Of a stretch of 64,000 nt of DNA, positions 55,266 to 64,000 are shown one piece after another. The DNA is from Coptis chinensis. Its lineage: Eukaryota > Streptophyta > Magnoliopsida > Ranunculales > Ranunculaceae. The stretch is from positions 40,521,001 through 40,585,000 of the forward strand of contig CM027378.1 in the NCBI GenBank assembly GCA_015680905.1, written 5' to 3'. Positions within the stretch are counted from its first letter, which is position 1; each line of letters starts with the position of its first letter. A program made the translations under genes and the position numbers. The notes under the pieces are model-generated. The model did no database searches, had not been told where the DNA came from, and was given only the letters and a program-made list of their open reading frames with translations.

Positions 55266-56574
55266 ATGTTATGCCTTATAATTGGTCAAGAAATGAACGT
55301 AAGAAGTTTTTGGCCAGAGTTAAGTTATACTACTGGGATGAGCCCTACCTTTTTAAGTACTGTGCTGATCAGATTATTCGTTGTTGTATTCCCCAGTGGG
55401 AATACAATAAAGTTCTATCGTTCTGCCATGACAAAGAGTGTGGTGGCCATTTTAGTGGGATGAAAACAGCCGCTAAAGTTCTTCAATGTGGATTTTATTG
55501 GCCTACCCTTTTTAAGGATGTCCAAGTGCATTGCAAGACGTGTATTCATTGCCAACAACTTGGGCGAATCACGAAGCGTAATATGATGCCATTAAATCCA
55601 ATACTGATAGTAGAAATTTTTGACGTTTGGGGCATTGATTTCATGGGTCCTTTCCAGGTTTCCCACGGTTTCATTTATATTCTAGTTGACGTGGACTACG
55701 TGTCTAAATGGATAGAGGCCCTAGCTTGCCGTAGCAATGACCATAAGACCGTTGTATTTTTTATCAAAGAATATATTTTCTGTCGGTTTGGCATTCCTAA
55801 AGCCATTATTAGTGATGGTGGAACACATTTTTGCAACAGAGTTGTTGCATCCCTAGTGAAAAAGTATGGAGTTACACACAAAGTAGCAACTCCTTATCAT
55901 CCACAAACTAGCGGACAAGTAGAAGTTTCTAATAGGGAAATCAAAAAGATTTTAGAAACAACTCAGTAAACCCCGATAGGAAAGATCGGTCAAAGCGTCT
56001 ATCGGATGCCTTATGGGCGATAGAACTGCTTTCAAAACTCCTATAGGTATGTCTCCCTTTAGACTTGTATTTGGGAAACCATGTCATTTTCCGTTGAATT
56101 AGAGCACCGCGTGCTCTATAGGCTATAAAAAGCCTTAACTTCAATATTGATGAGGCGGTGTCAAACGCAAGTTGCAATTGAATGAGCTTGAAGAAATCCG
56201 TGGCGATTAAATGCGATCTCGCTGGCGATTATAAAGCTAACATGAAACGTGTTCATGATAAGCATATCTTTGCGCCAAAGAGTTTGTGGTCGGTCCAAAG
56301 GTTTTGCTTTACAACTCCCGCCTACATGTTTTCCCCAGGCGAACTAAAACCCATTGGTCCGGCCCTTTTCTCGTTTCTCAAGTCACCCCTACGGGCAATC
56401 ACCGTGGTAAATCCAAGTGACAACAGTACCTTTCAAGTTAATGGTCAACGGTTAAAACATTTTCACGAACTTCGTCCCCCTCGATGTAGAGGAAGTCCTT
56501 TTACGGGACCCTCGTCTATGAGGACTGACCCTTTGTCATTTGTTGTCTCGACTTTCATTTTCATATACCGATAA
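55266..56574 (+). pseudogene. Element C integrase, core open but split by a 64-bp insertion
   Basis: The frame 55271-55969 keeps the whole zinc-binding region ([18 protein letters not shown], then [12 protein letters not shown]) and all three catalytic positions: D in [10 protein letters not shown] in ISDGGTHF and E in [11 protein letters not shown]. It stops at 55969 because of a 64-bp insertion (55964-56027) absent from element B. The C-terminal part resumes in another frame (56182-56574, TVVNPSDNSTFQVNGQRLKH). This is the least damaged enzyme domain of the three Athila copies. Confidence 0.88.
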
Positions 56575-57549
56575 GTGCACTATTCAGGTAACCGCCCCTC
56601 CCTATGGAGTGTGTGGCTGTAAGTACCGGATCCTAAGTCCACAGTTAACATAATTCACGTTTTCCACTTTTGCATGTTTTCTCGGTTTTTTTGAGTCATG
56701 TTCCTCTATGGGGTGAATTATGTATTTATTGTTTTTCGTTTTTCTTATAATATACTAATAAAAAATAAATAAAAAATAAATAAAATAATAAAAATATTCT
56801 TAAAATCATAGAAATAGCAATCCAACAAGTCTTGGGAATCTGACTTTAAACGACCCACGTTTTAAACAAATTTGGTGTTTAAAAATTTGTTTGGGGGTGG
56901 GCAGTCGATCTTTCCATCGGGATTGCTCGAACTTTCCATTGGTGTTGCTTAGGCCCATTACTTGTAGTTCAATAGGGTTGACGTAATCTAAACTTAGATT
57001 TCCTTCGTTCGCAGAACTTACATCAAACACGCACTTTGAGGCGTTTTTCCACCCTCTTATACATCACCCATGGTTAGAATTGAGTGTTTTATGGATCATT
57101 GGATTGGAAATTCTCTACTGATCATTTCCATAACTCATTCGCCAAAATCGGGCCAGTAACGAAGCGGAAAATTGAATTTGAAATTGCGCAAAAAATCGGA
57201 AAATTTCGGAATTCAAATTGGGCTTGGGCTTGGGCCCAAACCGCACTCCTTCCCAAACCGCACGCACAGTGTTTCCCTTTTGAATCCCGCCGGTTGCAAG
57301 TTAAATCAAACTTAGAAAACCAAAATAAAATAAAATATAGTGAGAGAGAAGAAAACCTAACTACACCTACACCAATAAAAGCAAATCCACCTAAAATCTT
57401 CTCTAAACCACCACCGCCACCAACCCAACTCCAAAAAATAGCCACAAATTAAAGTCACCACCACCGCCACCAACGTTGTTTTTAGTTGTTTTCTTCAAAC
57501 TCGCCTCCCCCACAGTCTACAAAACCATTAATTGTCTAACAAAACTTCA
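56575..57549 (+). other. Noncoding spacer between integrase and ORF3a of element C
   Basis: Contains an A-rich stretch (56755-56800) and the PPT-like TTTGTTTGGGGGTGGG at 56886-56901. No coding sequence is conserved with element B here. Confidence 0.6.
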
Positions 57550-58740
57550 ATGGCGCTACGACGTAGAATTTTGCCGGAACACGCGTTTGCTTACGACAGT
57601 TTCGCGCCATTTTACGACGCGGAGATGATTAAGAAGCATTGGACCGGACTGTGGTACTCGACTGAGGAGTTCTATCACTATGATTTGGTAGAACAGTTTT
57701 ATAAAAAGTGAGAATTGGAAGGGGATAGGATTTTCATAAAGTTAGCAGGAACGAGGAAGGAAATGTAACGGCGGTTGTTTGTTGCTAAACCTGTTAGGAA
57801 TTACGCTTTGAAAGCAACACGGTAATGAAAATTCAGGAATCCCAATATACTTTGGAGTTCCTGCTTTGATGAAGGATACCGTCGTGGAGGGAATACAATC
57901 CGACATCTCATTCGTCCGCCCGATCCCGATCCACGAGAACCAATCAACCGGGTCAGAGCTTCGGTGGATTGGTAGGAACGCCCCTGAAAGACAAAGTCGA
58001 TGATATCGGCCTGCAATGTCCGACGTTCTCTGGATTTTGCAAACAAAGAAGTATAATTTCTGCATCATTGATTTAATGTTTAATGTGATTCGAGGAGTGG
58101 GGAAGAGCTTGGCCTCTTCCCCGTATTGATCACTAAGATCATGCTCTCCTTTAGAGCTATCGCAAGATCTACTCCTATTAAGATCAAATTGCATTCTAAT
58201 GCAAGTATCTATACGGATTGCATCCAAGAGACTTGGCCGTTGTCGGAAGAAAAAATGGTTGAGTCAGAGGATGAAAGGGAAGATATGACATGTCTGGATG
58301 AAGATGCATTAGATAATTCTAATTCTAATTTAGAACGCATGCAAGTGTTGCAAACTGCCTTGTGGTGCGTTTATGGTATTTGTGGAAATATCCGAGATAG
58401 ACAGATTATAGTTCAAAAGAAGCAAGGGAACCTTCAGAGGAGATTTGAAATGCTCGAAGGGGTTCTGGACGATATCTTGTCTAACATGGAGACTATCCAC
58501 CAAAGATCAACAAACCCGGATATCACGATTACTCGATGCGAGATGGAAGCCCGTAGCTTGTTCGAATAGAGATGCTACGACGCGATGCCACTCGTGGAGG
58601 ACTCTGTTTCAGCCGAGTCCGACAGGCATGAGCGTCGTCGCCAAAGCGACGGATGGTGGTTCAAGCCAATCTCCATCCCAAAGCCCCCTCATCATCACGA
58701 GAACTAGGTGTTCACCCCCACTTGAGTTATTTGTTATTTC
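57550..58740 (+). pseudogene. Element C first 3' ORF (ORF3a), ATHILA ORF-like
   Basis: ATG at 57550 (MALRRRILPEHAFAYDSF) leads into WTGLWYSTEEFYHYDLVEQF, collinear with ORF3a of B. A TGA follows at about 57710 and further frameshifts to 58120. The C-terminal part, 58126-58569, is open (SIYTDCIQETWPLSEE, an acidic run and a helical segment). Function unknown, as for the B copy. Confidence 0.65.
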
Positions 58741-59529
58741 CTAATTTCATTTTATTAGTTGGATTTTAATTCAGTAGTTAAATTTAAATAGTAATGTGTT
58801 TATTTTACGTTGTTTGCATTTAAATTTTATTTTTAATATAACTGGTTATTTTCGAAAGTCTTGCTTGTTTTATCATTAATCCCACCTTCCCGAATTGTTT
58901 TTGGGTGGTAATATTTATACCGAGCATAAGTCGTTATATATGATCATCTGCCGTTAAGTTGTCTTGGAGGAACGGTTGATAATTTGGCCGATATCGGCAT
59001 ATCTATGATTTGTTTGGTGCTAGCATGAAATCTAGGAGAGCTTAGAAGTTACTATTCTAAATCCAGTATGAAAGATACCAGGATTTTTAGAAAATCATGG
59101 AAATGGTTTGTTTCCGTTTTCGGTTTTGGAATTTTCCTATTTCCGGAAATTGCCTTCAAACAAATTGGAAACTTGCCGATTCGTTTTGAAAGCTCAGAAC
59201 CTATTTAAACTCCCTTCTTTCTACAATAACAAACCACACTACATCCCACCATCATCCCACACCTTCCACTCCAAGTTTTTCTTTCTTTTTGCTCTAAACT
59301 CGGTTTCAAAGACTTTAGAGCGCCGCGCTGCCTTTACTACATTTTTGAAAAATTTTTGTCGAAGCGCGACCCGCGCCCAAAACACTGTAAATGCATTAAC
59401 ACGACGCCCAGCAGCTTCTATGTGGCGCACCAGCGCCGCGCCTTCGGTTAACCCAGAAAATTCCAATTTTCAGACGGTCATTCCAGGATTTTTGTGGAGC
59501 TATTCAAAGAGTTATTGTGATGACATGTC
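58741..59529 (+). other. Spacer between the two 3' ORFs of element C
   Basis: AT-rich, with the PPT-like AATTGTTTTTGGGTGG at 58893-58908. The CpG-containing stretch 59330-59450 (CGCGACCCGCGCCCAAAACA) corresponds to the minisatellite of element B but holds only one or two units. Confidence 0.6.
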
Positions 59530-60440
59530 CTATAGTCATACCCGAACAGTCCTTCAAAGATGTGTTGGGCACCGAGACCTATGGACATTGGTTCCGACAA
59601 AGAATCCTGCGTTAGGATGGCGCCATCTCACCGGTAAGTGATGGCGATTCATATTCACTACTGACTTCTTTGCTTATTTCTACGACCATGTTAAATTCTA
59701 TTGTAATCGGGGATGGAGAACGAGAATTCTCTGTCGTAGTCGAAGACCACGACACATCAATTCGATAAAAATGTGGTCGCTCTAGTTTCGGGGATTACTA
59801 ATACCCGATCCTGTTCTCACACATGGGCATATATGACCGATAATGCATATCTTTATGATTATACATATTTTCATGAGTATTATGGGGGAGGGCTATTTCG
59901 GTAATGGACCGGGGCGATATAGCATTGCCCTTGGTAGCCTTTCCTAAAACGTAGGCACCACCATGTTATTCATCCCGATGAATATTTTGGGGAATGGCGG
60001 TTCATTTCTGCAAAAGCAATCTTCGCTAGTGACATTTTCCTCGCTTTAGGCGAGGGGCGTCGCCGATATGACATTCCCCGAGTATTAGTCGCTAGTCTTA
60101 AGAGAGCCCAAACCATGAGGCGTAAGTATCTTCTTATGCCTGTTAGTTAGTAAAGCGATCATGCGTAGTTATTTACCTGTATTACGTTGCACAATTCACA
60201 GATTGGAAAAGGGTTGAAGTCATGAGACCCACCAATCGGGTGGTTAAGCTTCGTTCGCGAATAATGACTTGGCCAGGATGGCGGTGCGACCTCATTTGGT
60301 TGCCCCTACATCCCCATCGGACATGATAACACTTAACAGGTTAGCATTAGTAGATGATAACTGGCGGCAAGCTTGGTAAATTACAATGAACTGGCAGGAT
60401 GCGAAGGAACCTCGTCTCACTAACGAGGAAAAGGATGCTT
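59530..60440 (+). pseudogene. Element C second 3' ORF (ORF3b), heavily frameshifted
   Basis: Collinear with ORF3b of B in broken frames. ATGTCCTATAGTCATACCCG near 59524-59545 matches the proposed start. Later blocks match HEYYGGGLFR near 59870, MTWPGWR near 60260, and the C-terminal NWQDAKEPRL near 60390. No open frame longer than about 60 codons remains. Confidence 0.6.
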
Positions 60441-62248
60441 AAGCGGGAGATAAGGTAAGTTTTTAGTTTTGTTAGTGTCTGCTTATGTCCCAAGCAATTT
60501 AATTCGGTTAACCCCATAATGGGTAGAACTCTTATAGAGTTGCGTCAGTTTTTATTTCCTATATTAGTATGTTCTAACCTTGTTTTGCAGATATTCCAGA
60601 ATTTCACGCGTTTCCATGGTATTTTTCTACCCTCTTTATTTAAATGCTTTGAGGACAAAGCATGCTTCTTGTTTGGGGGGGCATAGAAACACGTGTAATT
60701 AAGGCATCTGTTAGGATATAGATATGTATAATATGCATTTGTGTTCTAGTTAAAGTTTCAAAAAAAAAAATTCAAAAAAAAAATATAAATAAATAAGTTT
60801 ATGCTATACACTTAGGAATATTGGTATTGTTTCTTTCTCTATGCTCTTAACAATCTAGAAGTCTCACGTAGCTTTTGCATCAGAATAATTGTTAGAAACT
60901 TAGGTTAATATGTAGGTAATAATCTTTGCATCTATCTATAAATATATTACATGAGTATCTATGATTGTTAGCGATAAAGTTTAAAATCTAGGCTAGAGTA
61001 CTTATTCTACAAATCTTGTGAGAATATAGCCTAAAGCCTTATATGAGCGAAACATTTGAGAAATGACACAAAAGAGAAGTAAAATCCGGATAGAGAAATC
61101 ACACGTCCACTTGCTTGATCACTATGCCATATCATAAACGAGAATTTAGGCCCTCTTTGGATCGATATAGCCAGAAATTCAAACCTATGAATTATTTTCC
61201 ACTAGTCGCCCCTCTGAGCCTTTCTTTAGCCTTTCATAAACCACAAATCCTTTACCCTGTTACAAACAAAACAAAATAAAAAATTCAACTTACCCAATAT
61301 AGAATAAGTATGAGAATAGAATGAGTGAAGAAAGAAGAAGAGAAAAACCTGTGTAAACAGAAATTAGTAGTTGCTTCAGAAAAAAAAAAAAGTTTTCATC
61401 CAAGGAAAAGAAAAAAAAAATAATAGAAATAAATAAAAACTCCAAAAAAATAGAATAAAAGGGAGTCAAAAGCCAAAGAAAAGAAAAAGAAAAATATGGC
61501 TAAGGATGGAAACAAAGTATATAAGCAAAAGAAAATAACAAGGTTTTCTCTAAGTTACATAATATGAAGACTCTATTATCTCAGACTTGTCCTTTTGAAT
61601 ATCCATTTCCTTCCTTCTTAAACCATCTCCTAATCCCCGCAACACCTAATAAAGACCTCTAGCTCAATTAGGATTAGGTTAGTGTGATAGTAAGTGGCAG
61701 ATGTGTTTGATCAACTCCGGCTTCCTTGTTTGTCATTGAAATTGTAAGGTAAAGTGTGCCCACTGCACACTGGAGTAGCGAAATTTGAGCGGAAAAATCA
61801 GAGTGGTTTTTGTCTTGACATTTATGTGAGGACCTACTTAAGGACGCTATTCCGAGTTTACAGAAACGAACCTGCTAGGCATTTCATAGTATTACTCGTA
61901 GTATTTATATTTGTATCATAGATGATTGATTATTATGCATGTTTTAGCTTAGGGTTTTAACTTGGTTATTCTTATTCAGTTGCTAGTGAGATGTATAGAT
62001 AGTTGGGACATGAATGAGGAAACAATAGTTTTATTTCTTAGTCGTTGTAGTATAGTTGAAGTTTGTGAGTACCTTCACTGGAAAACTCTCACGAGGCTAT
62101 AACTCGTCCACTAGGGAATTCCTAGTGGTTTAAGGCCTTGTTGCATATGGTCAATGCAATCGCACTCAGCGAAACGAGAGTAGATAGAACACCATTTTTT
62201 GTCACTTATTCTACATTCTCATCTTTTCTTGAGGACAAGCAAAATGCT
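60441..62248 (+). other. Noncoding 3' region of element C
   Basis: Matches 1988-3810 of element B. Contains a PPT-like tract at 60671-60684, A-rich runs (60750-60790, 61380-61450), and GAGGACAAGC just before the true PPT. No coding sequence. Confidence 0.7.
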
Positions 62249-62262
62249 GTTCGGGGGTGGTT
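62249..62262 (+). other. Polypurine tract of element C
   Basis: GTTCGGGGGTGGTT directly precedes the 3' LTR start TGATAAGAG at 62263. Confidence 0.85.
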
Positions 62263-63039
62263 TGATAAGAGCCCAAAACTGTAGTTTTAACCCTATAACA
62301 GTCATACTTTTAGACCAATTATGTGAGTAATAATTAAGAGTTAACACTGATTACGTGTTTTTATGCATTTCAGGTTTCAAAGTCCATTATGTGGAGAAAT
62401 GTGCCACTTTAGCGAGATAAAGGAGCTAAGGTCGGTTACCAAGGAGTTCCGTGATTAAAGGCCAAGATTCAAGAAGACAAAGCCTTTCTAAAGCCCGGTC
62501 AAAAGCTGAAAAGTCGACGCGGGCTTAAACAGCACACAAGTTAGCAGAACTTCCGAAAGTCGTATCTTTGGACTCAGACCTCGGAATTGGGCCTACCTTA
62601 TGTCAAAATGACCGGCTCGGAAAGAGCTTTCCAATGGTCTAAGCCTTTACCCAATCAGAGGAGCAGAACTGGATGAAAAGTCTGTTTAAGCCAACTACAG
62701 CTGAAGAGGCCTTTTTGGACTGAAAGAATTGGGTTTTGGGCCTGATTCTCTGGCCCAAAACATGGCTCCAAGCCCATGCATGATTTTTGGATCTGGACAT
62801 ATAAAAACAAAAGCTTAGCTCTTTGTTAATGGTAGCTAGTTAGACCTAAACAATATAGATAATTCTAGATCTAGTTTCCAGTATTTTAATTAAGTTTTAG
62901 TTCCATTTTCAATTCTTGTTTTAGATTAGGTCTTTGAATCATTGTTCTTGATTGATTAGATAAATAAAATAGTTATTTTATCAATTTCGAATTGTGTTAT
63001 TTCAATCTATTAGATCTAGTTTTAATTATTGTTGGTTAC
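62263..63039 (+). repeat. 3' LTR of element C, interrupted
   Basis: The first 777 bases of the LTR match 48804-49581. The match ends at GTTGGTTAC (63031-63039), where another element begins. Confidence 0.9.
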
Positions 63040-63807
63040 TGATAAGCACCCAAAAGTGTATTATGAAACCCCATTAAGACATATAAATTTGGTTAATTAT
63101 GTGTTTAATAATCATGAAATAAATATGTTTTCATACTTTTGCAGGTATTTGCAGTAAACATGGAAATATTGGTTAAACCTGAAATAAAGCACGAGGAACG
63201 GCGTATATACGAATTCTCCCAAATCCACACAGAAGCATCAAACTTCCAAAGCTCCTACCTCTCGAACCAGGACTCCAAATGTGACACGAGAGATGCTCAG
63301 ACAATCAGGGTGATGAACTCTACGCATAGGCGGGAAATTGTAACACTGCCCAAAATATCGGACCGCCACTGGACTGCACATGGACCCACTATGCGGGGCC
63401 ACAAGATTGGATAAGTCATCAATCATGGAGCATGTCAAGACAAAGATAACAAATTATTGGTGCAAAGTTAACACCTTGTATGTAATAAATTAGATTAGGT
63501 GTTAATAGTGAAAAAAAAGGCAAGGTGTCACTTTGTTTTAATGTGGTGGATAAAAATTCATTAATGTGGTTTGATAATTCACGTGGGAGAAAATGAGATT
63601 TCTCTCAAATGGAGAAGAAATTAGACAAGGGTGGGGGACACTCCATTTACTCCCTTGACTTACTTTCCTCACATGGCATTATTTTAGTTCCTTAGTGAAA
63701 GAAATGAAGTTAGTTTTAGTTTTTATTAAAAAGCTTGTAATAGTTTTAATGGAGGAACACTTGTTTCTTCTAGAAAAGAAATAGAAGTGAGTTTGATTGT
63801 TCATCTT

Positions 63808-63842
<35 letters not shown>

Positions 63843-64000
63843 GTATTTTTCTTAGTTTATAAATCCTTGTCCCAAGGATCATGAGCTAACTTCCCTTTTG
63901 GGGAGTTAATCCAACTCATGTGAGGGTAAACCAATTGTTGTTGGTTTGGTAGGTTTAGGAAGAACAACTAACTCCACATCCTATCCCAAAATGGTAGTTG
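63040..64000 (+). repeat. LTR of element D (distinct LTR retrotransposon), runs off the window
   Basis: The sequence starts TGATAAGCACCCAAAAG, similar to the Athila LTR edge above but otherwise different, so it is a related family. It disrupts C's 3' LTR; the expected 5-bp target duplicate is GTTAC (63035-63039). It is noncoding, with a (CT)n tract (63812-63839). Its end and internal region are outside the window. Confidence 0.7.
63812..63839 (+). repeat. (CT)n microsatellite in the LTR of element D
   Basis: About fourteen CT units, followed by TTTTGTATTTTTC. In plant promoters such tracts often lie near the transcription start; here that is only a possibility. Confidence 0.9.

Larger units (their letters stand above)
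48804..63039 (+). mobile_element. Element C: near-complete Athila-type Ty3/gypsy retrotransposon, plus strand
   Basis: Order: 5' LTR 48804-50281, PBS 50291, gag, protease, RT, RNase H, integrase, two 3' ORFs, PPT 62249-62262 and 3' LTR start 62263-63039. The internal region is about 12.0 kb and collinear with element B. All ORFs carry stops or frameshifts. The left flank is CCAGC; the right partner lies beyond the window because element D interrupts the 3' LTR. Confidence 0.92.

Noticed and set aside
63139-63414. 91-codon plus-strand frame in the LTR of element D
   Set aside because: It lies within an LTR, has no domain, and its composition matches noncoding surroundings.

Overview
The window is repeat-dense nuclear DNA of a flowering plant, most likely a eudicot. 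The reasons are AT-rich sequence, plant-type introns, Athila-type Ty3/gypsy retrotransposons primed by tRNA-Asp, plant LINEs with a DUF4283 ORF1, hAT/MULE/CACTA transposon ends, and decayed fragments of plant host genes (DUF3754 protein, FAM114-like protein, TMEM14-type protein, plastid octanoyltransferase LIP2p, a PPR protein). I cannot name the species. No host gene looks intact, and I see no tRNA, rRNA or bacterial/organellar gene.

Layout. 1-1796: 3' end of a plus-strand Athila-type element (A), inserted in the 3' LTR of a minus-strand element of the same family (B, 1797-15445). B runs in reverse order as 5' LTR, PBS, gag, protease, RT, RNase H, integrase, two extra 3' ORFs, PPT and partial 3' LTR. 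15446-23470: apparent 3' part of a CACTA (En/Spm) transposon. It holds a Transposase_24-like gene, then decayed exons of a FAM114-like gene and one TMEM14-type exon, then subterminal repeats and a CACTA terminus. A chromovirus-like LTR, itself hit by a Copia-like solo LTR, lies within it. 25339-26124 and 45071-45181: exons of one decayed DUF3754 gene, separated by about 19 kb of nested elements.

The nest inside that intron: a plant LINE (about 26193-44019) carries a 718-bp hAT element (8-bp TSD) and a long solo LTR X (30985-41953, TSD CTCGG). X carries a Pack-MULE (31358-33809) with a LIP2p exon and PPR repeats, and a second solo LTR Y of the same family (35042-40042, TSD GTTGA). Y carries an Athila solo LTR (38262-39735, TSD TTTAG). 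Next come a MITE set between two (TA)n tracts, a 388-bp MULE-type MITE (9-bp TSD), a decayed minus-strand LINE fragment and a gypsy-type (PF04195-like) gene fragment.

48804-63039: plus-strand Athila-type element C, same family as A and B, nearly full length but with broken ORFs. Its 3' LTR is interrupted at 63040 by another LTR element (D) that runs off the window. The window therefore records repeated insertion of elements into older elements, often LTR into LTR. The most unusual signals are the two cases of host-gene fragments apparently carried by DNA transposons (CACTA and Pack-MULE) and the PPT-like G-tract found after each ORF block of B and C.
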